DNA from: Erythrophleum ivorense
Lineage: Eukaryota > Streptophyta > Magnoliopsida > Fabales > Fabaceae
NCBI GenBank assembly: GCA_026724425.1
Contig: JAIUCV010000003.1
Location: 52,144,477 to 52,208,476, forward strand
Reading direction: 5' to 3'
DNA length: 64,000 bases
Under the pieces are notes generated by a model. It was not told the DNA's origin and made no database searches. It worked only from the letters and a program-made list of their open reading frames with translations. Position numbers and translations under genes: made by a program. Of this stretch, positions 48,690 to 60,700 are shown piece after piece (within the stretch, counting starts at the first letter, position 1; every line of letters begins with the position of its first letter).

Positions 48690-49415
48690 AGACACAAGTG
48701 TGGCAAGAGTGATGTTGTCATCGCCATTGTCACCTTCAGAGTCTGAATTCATCACCTACATCATTAACAACATCCGTCATCATCAACTATGCCTTAAGGA
48801 TATAGATTAGACAAATCAACGCGCACATCTATTGCGGTGTGATGCATAGGGACTCTATGTTGGCTAGGAATGTTGTAGTACATATTATCCAAAGGTACAA
48901 ATGAATTGCATTATGACATCTCATTCCCACCTTCGTTAGCTTCATATTGTTAAATGGGATGAGCCTTCAATGCCAGTGAGCACCTGACCTCAACAAGATT
49001 TGAAGGTCCATGAATGCAATTTTACAGGGAAAAAGTTAATCCCTACAATCTTTATAATGCAAAACTTGCCCATTTAAGTTAATCTAGATTGTTACCTTCG
49101 CCTATACCTCCATGTAGCCTAGAGTTCGAATTGTGTGTCAAAGTAAATCATCACCCCAATGTTGTCATCATCATGCAATTTGAAAATATTATATCTTGAA
49201 AGATTGATACTTTCAAGAACTTTGTATATCAATTGTGATATCACTAGATTCGATTGTACTTTTAACTTACAATGGATCAATTGCCTCAACTTTTCTAAAT
49301 ATGTGTCCCACTTAATCTTTACAACTATATATGTATCACATTGAAAGTCAACTCCATGAGAGCCTCAAGATATATTGCTATCTGGATGCACATAAACAAG
49401 AAGTGTCTTACTCAT
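48690..49415 (-). pseudogene. MULE transposase N-terminal fragment
   Basis: Minus strand; ATG at 49415 (MSKTLLVYVHPDSN), then YLEKLRQLIHCKLKVQSNLV at about 49290-49230 and SRYNIFKLHDDDNIGVMIYF at about 49200-49140. This is the PB1-like start of many plant MULE transposases (LK.LI..KLGL...Q.I..I.YR, FxLxDDDDV..M). An IDVRVDLSNLYP piece is at about 48830-48795. DNA-binding, catalytic and SWIM regions are not present to the left, where the PMD of 46160-48060 lies in the opposite direction. Confidence 0.65.
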
Positions 49416-49419
49416 GTTG

Positions 49420-50002
49420 ATTTCTACAAATACATATAAAAAATAAAAAAAAAATATATATATCAACTTCCACATAAACAAATTTTACATTTTTCTACTA
49501 GACATAAATAATATAAATAATTTCTAACTAATCTAAATAGTTTTTAACAAACTTCTATTAATATAATTGATTTCTAAACAAATATCGAATGATACAAATG
49601 ATTTTGAGCAATTTTTTAACAGTACATTAAATTTATTTTCCTCTCATGTAACAATTTTGTTGTCAATTTGCGATTGGGAGAATAATATTGTGAAAATGAG
49701 ATTGAGACAATATCACGCTGAATGTTAGAAATTCAGAGAATAAAGAGATAGTGTGGAGAATGAGAGAATCAAGCCGAGAAAACTTGAAATGGAGAATGGG
49801 AGAAAGTGGTTTTTTTTTTTTATCAGAAAGGAGACCAATCTATAGTAAATTTCTAAGTCAAATTTTGCAACGTTCACGTTTTAGCAACTAAATTTGACCC
49901 AACCCAAAAAAAAGAAAAAAGTGAAGCCCAGAGGATACACATGTTGAATGATTTGGGTGTGTGCGCGTTTTTGCTCATCCTCATTGACAACACAATTAGA
50001 AC

Positions 50003-50038
<36 letters not shown>

Positions 50039-50735
50039 TGTGTGTACATAGAAGAGGATATATAAGATAATAAGAAATAAAATAAAAATATTCTTGAAAA
50101 AAATCTAGTGCTAATAAATTTCATTAAAAAATATACTTATTATACTTACATGCTTTTTTAATATTTTGTAAATCAAAACTACCAAAAAATTTTTTCAAGA
50201 GAATAATTATGTCTTAGAAAATATTTTCAAAGGGATGAAAGTTATTTGTAGTTTTGCAAATATTTGCTATTAAATTCTTTAATAAAATTATAACATATGG
50301 ATAAAGTCTAAAACTCCCTTATAGAAATCATTGAATTGGTGCTGAAGCAAAAAAAAAAAAAAATGTTTGGGTAGAGAAATCAGAGTTACGTGGAATCCAA
50401 TCTTTCCACCACTGCTTCAAAATTTGTATATATGATAATAAAAATTATTTTATATAAATTTCGAAAATATCCAATAAACCATATGACCAAGCACGGATTT
50501 ATACTTTCACTAAAAAAACTTAATAACAAATATTTAAATAATTGCAGCCAAGTTTTTTTTTTCTTTTTCAATCATACCACACACAATGATAAAGTAGAGG
50601 CAAAGCTCACCAAAGTCAGCTTAGCCATTGCAATAAGATTCTATCTCTCCTATATGTTGGTCATCTTATTCATGGTAGCAAACATTTACTGTAAACTTTT
50701 CATACACAGTAATAAGGAAAAAAAAAGCAATTCAC
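49420..50735. other. AT-rich spacer with TA microsatellite
   Basis: No gene recognised. A pure TA run at 50007-50034. The stretch 49490-49640 contains repeated tttctaa/aaataat motifs that, reverse-complemented, resemble 45780-45890 (ttagaaat.atttatattatt), possibly subterminal repeats of the MULE that held the second PMD. Confidence 0.4.
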
Positions 50736-51019
50736 ATCCCCTCAATTGAGGAATCCTCAAATGCTTAAATGCAAAAATGTGAACTGTTTATATTAATATG
50801 GATGGTCTAGATTTTATTTTTTATTTATTTTGATATTTTTACTTTTTTAAATAAAGCAAAATGTATAATAAAAATAGATTTATAACTGTAAAATTAAAAA
50901 AATGATGCTCCAGATTAACATTTTTTTAAAAAATAAAATTTAGATTATCCAAATCAAATTATTTAGACGATTTATATCTTCGCACTTAGGCAATTTAGGA
51001 TTCCCTCAATTGAGAGGAT
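50736..51019. mobile_element. MITE with ~100 bp inverted arms
   Basis: 284 bp. Left arm atcccctcaattgaggaatc... and right arm, reverse-complemented, atcctctcaattgagggaatc... continue to match for about 100 bp (tgcttaaatgcaaaaatgtg against tgcctaagtgcgaagat; ctagattttattttttat against ctaaattttattttttaa). Confidence 0.65.
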
Positions 51020-51042
51020 TTGAAACAAAAGATAAGAACTCA

Positions 51043-51720
51043 CAATATTGCGAGTCCAGATTGCCTCAAGTTAAAGCACCAAAATGACCATTATGTTGAA
51101 CAAACGTGGCCGATTGCTTCATTGAATAGCTACAAGGTTGCCACGTCAACCCAGCCTTAGAATGTTGCGTTTAACAGGCACTGAATTTTGCTGATTTATT
51201 TATTTTCTCTGGAACCAAGCCTCCTCTTCTTCCTCTTAGAACCTCCCATCTCCACATTTTTATCAAACTGATGTCTCCTCTCTTCAAGCGGTGGAATTAC
51301 AACCTTGTGAATCTACTCTCCACCAAGAATGTACTAAATTGTATAAACTCTAAGGATTGGTTTTGGATTAAGAGTCCCTATGTAAATTTACTTCTGGATA
51401 CTTAGACTGCATGCCTTCCCTACTATAATATATGGTCAAGCTATGTTTGATAAGACAATGAAGTATGGTCAGAAACCTACTGTTACTAAGATGATGAAGT
51501 GTGGAGGCGAGAGATTTTAGGTAAAAAGAGATGAGGTTTGGTTCCAAAGAAGACAAATAAATCAACAAAATACAATGTTTTGCTAAATTTAAACACAGCA
51601 TTCCGAGACTAGGTTGACATGGCAAACTTGTAGCCATCCAGTGAAGTAAACGACCACGATCTGTTCAACATGATAGTCATTTTGGCACCTCTACTGGAGG
51701 AAATCCAAACCCCAGTATTG
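51043..51720. mobile_element. Inverted-repeat element (~680 bp)
   Basis: Arms of about 250 bp: left from caatattgcgagtcc, right (reverse-complemented) from caatactggggtttgg. Shared inner blocks include gcaccaaaatgaccatta/tgccaaaatgactatca, tgttgaacaaacgtgg/tgttgaacagatcgtgg, gttgccacgtcaaccc/tttgccatgtcaacct and tttggaaccaa. No transposase. Long arms suggest a non-autonomous MULE-type element, but no 8-10 bp target duplication was found. Confidence 0.65.
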
Positions 51721-51902
51721 CAGGATTAGGTAGAAGTTACAGCACTGAACATGATTCAGATGAAAAACTTTGCCCTCATCAAATGTAAAAGCTTTTGTCA
51801 TATCTACTAATGTACCAAATTGTTCTGCTTTTCAATGATAATTTGAACTTTAAATGCCATCTGTTTAAAAAAAATCTTAAAAAAGTATTATCAGTTAAAT
51901 AT

Positions 51903-52521
51903 AATTAGGGTAAATTATTCTTTTCTTTCTTGAAAAATACCTAAATTACATAATTCTTCTTTTTATTATACAAATATACACACTGCTTTGAAACAAAAAT
52001 ATGACCAAAATATCCTTAAAACTGATACTAATTTCTTTTATTAAAAATATAACTAATTAACAAATATATTTTTAGACTTTTATTTCATTGTTATTTATTT
52101 TATGTTAGAAATCATAAATTTAATTAAATACACATTTAATAATTTTTATATTATATAAGAATATTTTGATTAAAATAGATATAAATATAAATTATTTTTT
52201 GCTACAAAAAAATTAATGTAACTTATCGTCCGAATTTAAATTATTTTAAATTTAAAAAATTAATATTTTTATTAATCAAATACGTATTTAATATTTTTTT
52301 TAGATAGAAAGATATTTTGGTCAAAACATATATAATTATAACTTTTTTTTTGGGTGTCATAAAGATGTTAATGTAGCATATATTTTAATTTTAAAAGAAG
52401 AAAATGTTTCTAAAATAGAAGACAACACTGTATCATTTAACCATTTCTCAAGAAAAAAGAGTTAATTACCTAATAATTAACAATTTCAAACATTCAACAT
52501 ACATAATTTACCCTACTAATT
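51903..52521. mobile_element. AT-rich MITE candidate
   Basis: Inverted ends aattagggtaaattattc and, from the right, aattagtagggtaaattatg. Interior AT-rich, similar in composition and phrases to 32540-32900 and 56500-56800. A 30 bp direct repeat (aattaacaatttcaaacatt...) overlaps its right end. Confidence 0.45.
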
Positions 52522-52810
52522 AACAATTTCAAAGATTCAACATACATAGACACAATGTACATTCCAAAAGCCTCAAAACCATCTCAGGAAGGGAATGATA
52601 CAAGTACATGTAAGAAAAGATTAGGACCCAGCACCAACAAGAGAGAACCATGAAAAAAAAAAAAAGGGGAATATAGGCACAGCTCATTAGTATTGAGTAC
52701 CACCATTCACAACAATTTAGTCATTAATCAATGGATCTCAGTTGTAATTTGAGTACATCCCATAATTATTTATGGATTTTCAATAACCATGATCCATATG
52801 ACAGAATACT

Positions 52811-52975
52811 TCACTGAGTAGCATCAGAATTGGCTGGCACAAATTTCAATGAAATGCTGTTGACACAATGGCGTTCATCGGTGGGCGTTGGAAATCTTTC
52901 ACCTTTAAATACATGACCTAGATGCCCCCCACATGCAGCACACGTTATTTCGGTCCTCATGCCATCAGGGTCCGG
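52811..52975 (-). CDS. MSRB: MSRB exon 3
   Basis: From acceptor TATCAG/CCGGAC to the stop. Encodes PDPDGMRTEITCAACGGHLG and the catalytic FPTPTDERHCVNSISLKF. Confidence 0.95.
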   Translation of the reverse strand, partial: PDPDGMRTEITCAACGGHLGHVFKGERFPTPTDERHCVNSISLKFVPANSDATQ

Positions 52976-55900
52976 CTGATAAAACATCACAATGACATCA
53001 ACTCTGTATAAACTCAATTGCTGATGCAATTTAATGCCCCGCTTGGTTTCAAGAAATTGGCTCCATGGAAAAGAAGGCAGGAGGAATCCCTGCAGCAGGG
53101 ATGCTACTGCACGCCGTGCAATAGTTCAATTTTGGATTTTTTTTTTTCTTTTGAGGGTTTTAAGTTTAAAATAAAAGATAAAAATTACAACCGTAAGAAT
53201 AAAGAATTTAATTATGAAGAAAAATCATACTTCAAACTCACAGATATAACTTTTATCTTTCATCTTAAACTTTAAACCTTGAAAATCAAAAAATTAAAAA
53301 AGTCCAAAATTAGGCTCCTCTACTACAGGGGATCCAAATTCCGGAAAGGAGAGGGAGAAAAAATCATTGGGAATAAAAAAAAAAACATGTTTGGTTCTGG
53401 TTTTATTCTTTCTATTCCATTGCTAAGAGAATGCTAATTCCCCATCTGATGGAATGATCATTCCATAAAAAGTCAAATGGAATGTGATTTTATTCTTGGA
53501 ATAGCTCTAAAGTGACCGAATTGTCCCTGTTTGCAGTTTTCTTTATGTGTGTTGACAAAATGTTGGAACTTGGACGCAAGAAGGATATTATATTGGGTTT
53601 GAAGATTTTTGTTTTGATACGTCCGAGAAAGAGGTAAGCTTTTTTTTTTTAAGAAACATTGATGTCAGTTAATTAAAAAATGTTTTTTATAAATTAATTA
53701 ATTAATATTTTAATACTTATTGCATAACATTCTTTTCTATTTTATATTATTTTTATCTAACCGTAATTATAAAATAACATTCACCTTCCTTTTCAAACCA
53801 TATCGGACGTAATTTATGGGCCACAAGATTCTAATTATCAGAGTTTATTCTTATTCTCATATTCATTCCCATTTTCCCCAAAATTTTTCCATCAACCAAA
53901 CGGGCATAAGAACCACATAGGCTTTTTTTTTTTGGATTGAAATAAGAACCACGTGGGCTTAACCACAGATTTAGTCCCTTGAGTTTACTCAAAAAAAGAA
54001 AAAAGTAATTTAGTCCTTGTTTCAAATAGAGCAATGCCGCTGAAGTTTATTTATTAGAGCAATTCAGTCTTACTTTCACTTAGATCAACCTTCTACCTCT
54101 GTTAGAGCAATTTTATGGCTTAATGAAATTTAAAAATTACCCCATTTAATTATTATTTTTAATTGCTTTAATTTAATAATTAGAAAGAGAGATAATATTG
54201 TTTCAATTAACACTAGAAGACTAAGACCCTGTTTGATTTAATTCTGTAGAGCAATTTTTTTGTTTTCAAGAATAAGAAAATAAAAAAACTTGTTTGATAA
54301 TGTGTTTTTAGTGAAGTGTTTTGTAAAACAAAAAAATAAAATTTTGTTTTTAAAAACAAAAAACTCAGAATACTTTTTAAGTGTTCTGTAATTTTTGTTC
54401 TACATAATCAAATAAAAAACAGAAAACAATTACTTTTCAAAATAATGATTCAAACAAATTTTTTAATTTTTTTGTTCTCAAAAATTTGTTCTTAAAAACA
54501 TATGTTTTGAAAACATTAAAACAAAAACAATTTCAAACAGGCCCTAAATTACTCTGATAAATAAACTATAAGAACAGCATTGCTCTAATTGGCCCTGTTA
54601 AACAGATACTTAAACTTCCAAAACATAGCTCTTATTGAAAGTAGGATTAAATTGCTTTATTGAGTAAACTAGAGGGACTAAAAGTGCAATTAAGCCATAA
54701 ACATAACAGCAAAAACAAAGTAGGCAAACCAGAAAAAGGTTAGCTCACATTGCGATTTATGGCTCCTGGAAGACCCTCGTAGAAGGCTGGCCAGCCACAC
54801 CCAGAATTAAACTTTGTTGTAGACTTGTAGAGAGGAGTCCCACAACCAGCACAGTTGTAGATTCCCTCACCAAAGAACTTGTCATATTCTCCTGTTCCTG
54901 GGTACCTGCATAATACAAAATCATCTTCTTGATAACATAAAGGCAAATACCCATCATGAGTATTATCACTTAACACCACTGATGATAAATTCAAGTTGGC
55001 AAAGTATTTCCTTATCTTCCCATTCATTTACCCCTCTCTTCTTCTCTTTAAATTTCTGAGGACTCAGAAATTAAAGTGACAAGAGAAGATGTTGTACGCA
55101 AATGGAAAAACTAATAGGCAACTAAATCAAATCTTGTGAGGATGATTAGAGAACAGAAGGCCACTTTCATGAAGCCTTAAACCAACCCCCCAGACCCCCT
55201 AACAATCTTCTTCATGAATTTCTCTTTTAAGAAAATGTGCCAAGGTTTCTAAAAGATCCTAATATTTCTTACAAAGAACATGACCGTAATACCGAATTTA
55301 TATGCTCAATCAGTACTTAATATGGTGCCAGGTATACAGGACAGTGGACGAGGAAATCTACTTTTATTATGTAAGAAAATAGAAAAAGAACAAAACTTAG
55401 ATGAATTTTCATTACTCTATCCTACTTTTAAAATGGTACATGAGGGGAAATTTCGGCAAATAAAATCAACAATAGCGTTATGGTGTTATATCATTCACCC
55501 TGTTACTAATTCATGTAACAGTATCTAGTCTAACTCTCAATTTGCAAGTTGAAAATAAAATCCTCCTTTATGTAGCCTGCAAGCGTTCCTGGAGTAAAAT
55601 ATTGAACACAACATACTTCTTCATCTCTGTCATTTAGGACACCTCTCCATCCTCTATATTACAAGATTTAACTCAAGATTGGGCATCAAGTTTTAAAGAT
55701 CAAACACAGCCAAAGGTTTAATCTGTGTTTTCTGTCTTTCCTTTATCATAATCTCCAGCAGGAACAAGAAGAACACCCACTAAAATGCCTGAATTCCCAA
55801 ATTAGTCACTGAAAACCAATTTCTACCCATCTCTTTTCTCAAACATATATTCATTCTCAAAATTTACCTGAATTGCCCACCATCTCCATCGAAATTTCAA

Positions 55901-56305
55901 CAATCTTTAATTCAAAAATACAAAAAGAACGGATCAAAAACCAAACACCATAAAGCAGCAAAGCATAATTCATTTTATCCCATTGGGAAAATCTTACTCA
56001 GTGCCCTTTTGTCTCAGAATATGAAACTGTTGAGGCGAGAGAATAGCACGCCACTCTTCGTCCGATTTCTGGACTGACCCAGGTGCGGCCATGGCTACAA
56101 TTCCACCACGGAAACCATGCTTCGGAGAAATGGCGGGGGTAATAATGGGTTTAGATGAGAAGATGAAGTGGGTGTTGAACAGTGAAGTAGGATAAGAATG
56201 AAGGGGACGAAGGAGAGTTGAGAAAATGGGTTTGGATTTGGGGTTAAGAACTACTATGGCTTTGGAAGAAGAAAGAGGTGAGATTCTCAGAATGTTGAGG
56301 GCCAT
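52811..56305 (-). CDS. MSRB: Peptide methionine-R-sulfoxide reductase B, chloroplastic (three exons)
   Basis: Reduces free and protein-bound methionine-R-sulfoxide back to methionine, repairing oxidative damage in plastids, with thioredoxin-type reductants. Exons (minus): 56305-55998, 54905-54749, 52975-52811 (TGA at 52813-52811), all GT-AG, totalling 630 nt = 209 residues. Residues 1 to about 70 are Ser/Pro-rich with few acidic residues, fitting a plastid transit peptide. The SelR domain spans about 80-204: EEWRAILSPQQFHILRQKGT, YPGTGEYDKFF, GCGWPAF. Zinc cysteines are Cys121/Cys124 (CAGC) and Cys167/Cys170 (CAAC). The catalytic Cys192 is in RHCVNS. Cys139 in SGCGWP is a possible resolving cysteine. 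No lesion is seen. Closest to the chloroplast MSRB2 type of Arabidopsis; subtype not certain. Intron 2 (1.77 kb) contains nested MITEs. Confidence 0.95.
53385..53908. mobile_element. MITE candidate in MSRB intron 2 (outer)
   Basis: Ends atgtttggttctgg (53385) and, reverse-complemented from the right, atgcccgtttggttgatgg (to 53908). Both ends are followed by attcttattctc/ttattctttctattcc-type sequence in inverted orientation. This style of GTTTGGTT end is common in plant hAT-type MITEs. Confidence 0.35.
53956..54696. mobile_element. MITE in MSRB intron 2, host of a second MITE
   Basis: Inverted ends of about 35 bp: ggcttaaccacagatttagt then cccttgagtttactc on the left; ggcttaattgcacttttagt then ccctctagtttactc from the right, reverse-complemented. 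Inner arms also match (tagagcaatgccgctgaagt / tagagcaatgctgttcttat, then ttatttat). The arms are separated by the element at 54224-54546. Confidence 0.65.
54224..54546. mobile_element. hAT-like MITE nested in the 53956-54696 element
   Basis: Ends agaccctgtttgattta and, from the right, tagggcctgtttgaaatt. The interior is rich in tttgttttcaa/aaaacaaaaa blocks forming a long imperfect hairpin. Position between the arms of the outer element shows it inserted later. Confidence 0.55.
54749..54905 (-). CDS. MSRB: MSRB exon 2
   Basis: From acceptor ATGCAG/GTACCC to donor AAT/GTGAGC. Encodes YPGTGEYDKFFGEGIYNCAG, the first zinc Cys pair and SGCGWPAFYEGLPGAINRN. Confidence 0.95.
55998..56305 (-). CDS. 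MSRB: MSRB exon 1
   Basis: Encodes the transit peptide and the start of the SelR domain, up to RQKGT plus two bases of the Glu103 codon. Donor CTGA/GTAAGA, phase 2. Confidence 0.95.
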
Positions 56306-57750
56306 GATGTGTTGTTTGCGTTCATCGGTGAAAGAGAGAGAGATTTGGCACGGTTGTCAATGGCTCCTAGTGGAAACATCGGCTCACTCTAGCCCACGGC
56401 TAACAAGGATTCGTGGTCGTGATCGTGAATCTAGATCCTTCAGCTGTGGGTTTTTTTTTTTAACAAATTATACAATTTTTTAAAATTTTATTAAAACTAC
56501 ACAATTTTTTTAATTTTTAAAAAATATATAAATATTTCATTAAATGAACAATTATTATATAATTGAGTTTAATTTTAAATTTTTTACCAAAATATTTTTT
56601 ATTTAAAATTTATTTTAGTTAAAAAATATATATTTAAGCAAATGAAAAATATTTTAATAAATATATTAACGTTAAACTAAAATATAGAATATTTTTTATT
56701 TTAAAATAAGTTTTTTATGTATTTTAAAAATAAAAAAATTATGTAATTTCATCAAAATTCAGCGAAAACTTACGTAATTTACTGATTTTCTAACACCTTT
56801 TATCATACATTACTCTTTTCCAAATTCAATCTTTCCAAGTTGTTCTTTTTAGCCTAATTTTTAATTTTTAGTTATTAACATATTCATATTTTAAAATACT
56901 TTAGATGATTCCTTTTGTTGATTCCAATATAAAAAAGCTAGTTAAATTAAAAATATAATAAGCTTCAAATCAGTAAAGGTGTTTGCGAATTTTTTATTTT
57001 ATTAATATATTTGTTATATTTTCATTCGATTTCATTAATTTGGTTTAAATACATTTTTCATCTATTAATTTTAATTTTGTGCGTGGTTTTATTTTTATTT
57101 TTTAACTTCTTATTTGATCTAATTTTGTTCTATATTTAAAAATGTTACCAATTTTTTTAAAACATGATTTTGTAAAATTTAAAGTTTTAAATAAAATGTC
57201 TTCCACATATAAGACAATATATTTGAGGATAAATAGACTAAAATTATAGCTACTTCACTAATTCTTTAATCAAATTGACTCATTTAGTTTAACTTTGTAA
57301 TGTCTTTACCTTACTTTCTCGTTTTAACCTTTATGCTTTCATAATCCAAGATTACTAATTTTTGTTTATGTTAGAACAGCATTAACCTCTCATACTTCTT
57401 ATGTCAATTTAATTTTCTATTTTACCAAAAATAAAATAAACCTATCCAACTACCCAATCTAATTTTATGAAAATTGACTTCAATATGACATTACAACAAT
57501 GGTTTTTGTAGAGGTTGGATCTTTTAAATTTATTCTCTGAATTTTCTTTTTATAAATTTTTTGTAAGTTTCAAATAGAGAAGAGGAAAAGAAAGGAATGA
57601 GTGAAAATAGAAAAAATAAAAGTTATACACAATCTCACTTCTTTGGTCCTGTGTAGCAAGAGAGAAGAGAATGAAAAGGAAAGGAAAGTGAAAATAATTC
57701 TACCTTTCTTTGTTTGATACGAGAAAAAGGAAAGATTTAGAGTGAAAAAA
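56306..57750. other. MSRB upstream region and AT-rich spacer
   Basis: Upstream of MSRB on the minus strand: 56306-56450 is less AT-rich and probably holds the promoter and 5' UTR. No TATA box could be assigned with confidence. 56455-56800 is an AT-rich repeat-like segment similar in phrases to 51903-52521. No further gene found. Confidence 0.4.
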
Positions 57751-60700
57751 TGTGATATCTGAGTTTTAATATTAGCTAATATTAAATAATTATACGTGAT
57801 GATGTTAATTTAAAAGGATGTACTTAATATCTTCTAGTTATGGTATTATTGTTATTTTTTTCATCCTATTAATTTATAGTTAATTATATCTTGGATGGAA
57901 GCCCTGTTGTTGTTACCCTAAGTTCAAGTTAATTAGTCTTATTTCCAATTAATTAAATCTTGAGCTTCATTTGCTTTTCTTAACTTGTGAGTTCCAATTA
58001 AATGATACTAGTTCCAATCCTTATTTCTGGGTGCCAATTACCTTACATTAATTCTAGTTAATTGAATCTTGTTTCTTGCTTCAGTGGATTTTGAGATTAA
58101 GTTGGCTAAATTTGGATTTAATCAACTAAATCTAAGGCTTCGAGGGCATTATTTAACACTCACTAAAACATTCAAGTCAGTCCCTATTTTGAGAATATAA
58201 TGAGAAATAGTCATCATATTATAAAAATTCTAAGATATAAGTTAACACATAGTACCTAAACTATGTACAACTAAACATGGACTTCATTTCTCACCATAGC
58301 ATGTCAAAATACTAAATGTCTCCTACATTATATTTACATAGCATCATATGCATACAAAATATCATGTTTTAATATATGCAAGTCCAAGTATTATCATAAC
58401 ATCATTCTCATAATCATTCAGCCACATGCTTGCCTTTCTCAACCTCAACACTTTTATTTCAAAATGTTTAGTTATATAAAAAGGGGTGAGATAAAATATC
58501 TCAATAGTTAATATATTATTTAATATATACATCATGCAAAATTATGCATACAACTCTACACCAAAATCAACATCATGAGCTATGTAGGAATCAACCTTTG
58601 TATTTCATTTGGTTACATATAAATTGTAATCCTATACTTGTAATTAACATCATCATCATAGTTATTGGCCAACAACATATGGGAGAAGTAACCTTTGTCT
58701 TAAATCTCATGCATAAACATTATAGGCAACCAAAAATACACATGTAACAAGAATGTACAAATGTACAACCAATCTAGTTTAAAGAAGATATGTCAAAAAT
58801 AAAAGTAATAATTACTTTTTAGTCCAAAGCTTGTAATACACTATGGAAACTCAAACTTCTTCAATTATGCCAATAAATCTAATTTACTAATTCAGACCAA
58901 CATAACCTAACACATATTAATTTATAGCACATGCAAGTTGCGTAATTAGATTAAATAGAATTCTTAAAACTTAAATGCATAAGGCACTTACTGTTGGTTA
59001 ATGTACCAATTTCCTTTTTAGGTAGCTTCACACAATGTCCTAATTTTTTACTCCAATTCTTTCTCTACAATTAACAAACATCCACTTCCTTATCCATATA
59101 CATATAGTCACAGTTAAAATGCTCAAATGTGCCAATAATAATTTGCATAGTAAAGCTCCAAAGTTGCAAGTTTACCTTCATTTTCTAAATACTTGCCTCC
59201 TTTACACTTTGGGTAGTCCAACAATCAATCTTTCCTAAATTCTAATAGCGCACATATGAATTTACAACCAAATACCCAATGTCTACAACTACTTCTCCTT
59301 AATTAAAATTTGAAGTTAACACAATTTTCTTTATTTTTCCCAAAGAGACTTTAATTCAGTCAAAATAACAAAATGAGACAAAATAGAAATTTATCTAATT
59401 TTCTCCTCCTTCTTCTCCTTCTTCACAAACTAAATTATACTTAACTTTCTTAATTATTCAACCATCTCTTACTTCCCTAATTTTGACCAAAACAAGAATC
59501 ATGCCTTACCAATTTTTTGATAAAAAAATTCTTTTAATTCAAGTACGAAATTGAAGAAAATTACCTTAAGACTTTTCCTTGTTCTTAATAGGTTAACAAA
59601 GAGCAACTTCCAAAGTCAAAACTAAAACTAGGAGGTAAAATTGATATTAGTAAGAACCTCACAAAAATCTACACATTCTTTCCTTCTAGATTAAAAAGAA
59701 AAGAAGCTTAGAAATATCTCATGCAACCTTACGAACTTTCTTCTCTCCTCCATCAATAATGGCATCCAAGCTACTTCTTTCTCTTCTTTAGAAAAGTGGT
59801 GTCCAAAATGAAGAAAAAAGTGATTGCACAAATAGCTAGTGAAGTTTGACTTCTTAGTAGATGCTAAATAGCCTGATTAATTTGTATTAGGTCTCAATTT
59901 TTTAGATTAACATTCTGATTAACTTATGACTTATGCCTTTTTGTGATTAGTAGAGGTAGGTAAATTATGGATTAGGTATCATCTCCTCCAATTGGCTTTG
60001 TAAGTATTTAATGGTTAGCTTTTCTAGTGGTCAAACATTCTATAGTGTTGGAGAATGGATATTGTAATTCATGAATTGCATGGCTAATGAATCCCAATCC
60101 AATGTGGCATCCAAAACTTTTGTGGTAATTGAAAAATAAATTTTTGTAACAACAAAAATTTCCCTAATCTAGGCTATTAGCAAAAATAGGAATTAAGAAA
60201 ATATATCCCTAATTCAACAAATAAGGAAAAATCAATAGATGAAAATTTTAGTATTTAAATAAAGAATAGGATATTTTAATATGGCCAAGTAGTGGAAAAT
60301 ATGAAATAGAATTAATTATGTAAGATATATATATATATATATATATATGTCCGTATATGTATATATAAATCATAAGTGTTAATTTTATTAAAGATAAAAT
60401 AAATTAATTAAAATACATAAAGTAGGCAATTAGGAAAAATTATAATATTAAATATGTAGGAAGTCACTTAAAGTAGTTGCATGCCTTGTGTAATTTCCTA
60501 TCCCACTTTACTTGGTATGGTTGAACTTGTAAGGAGAAGAAATTCACTAAATTGGTAATACATGAAATACACCAAACATCCTCCATTAGCTTGCATGTTC
60601 AATCAAAGAAGGAAGTAACCTACTAGAATAAGTCACCATATTAATCCATATGAATGACACCCAATCTAAGTTACCCACCACCACTAATTAGAAGATAAAG

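Noticed and set aside
50390..50749. Plus-strand frame of 119 codons
   Set aside because: No similarity recognised, biased AT-driven composition with poly-Phe, and its end overlaps a MITE. Not supported as a gene.
55280..55528. Plus-strand frame of 82 codons within MSRB intron 1
   Set aside because: No recognisable domain, no conservation evidence, and intronic position; likely chance.
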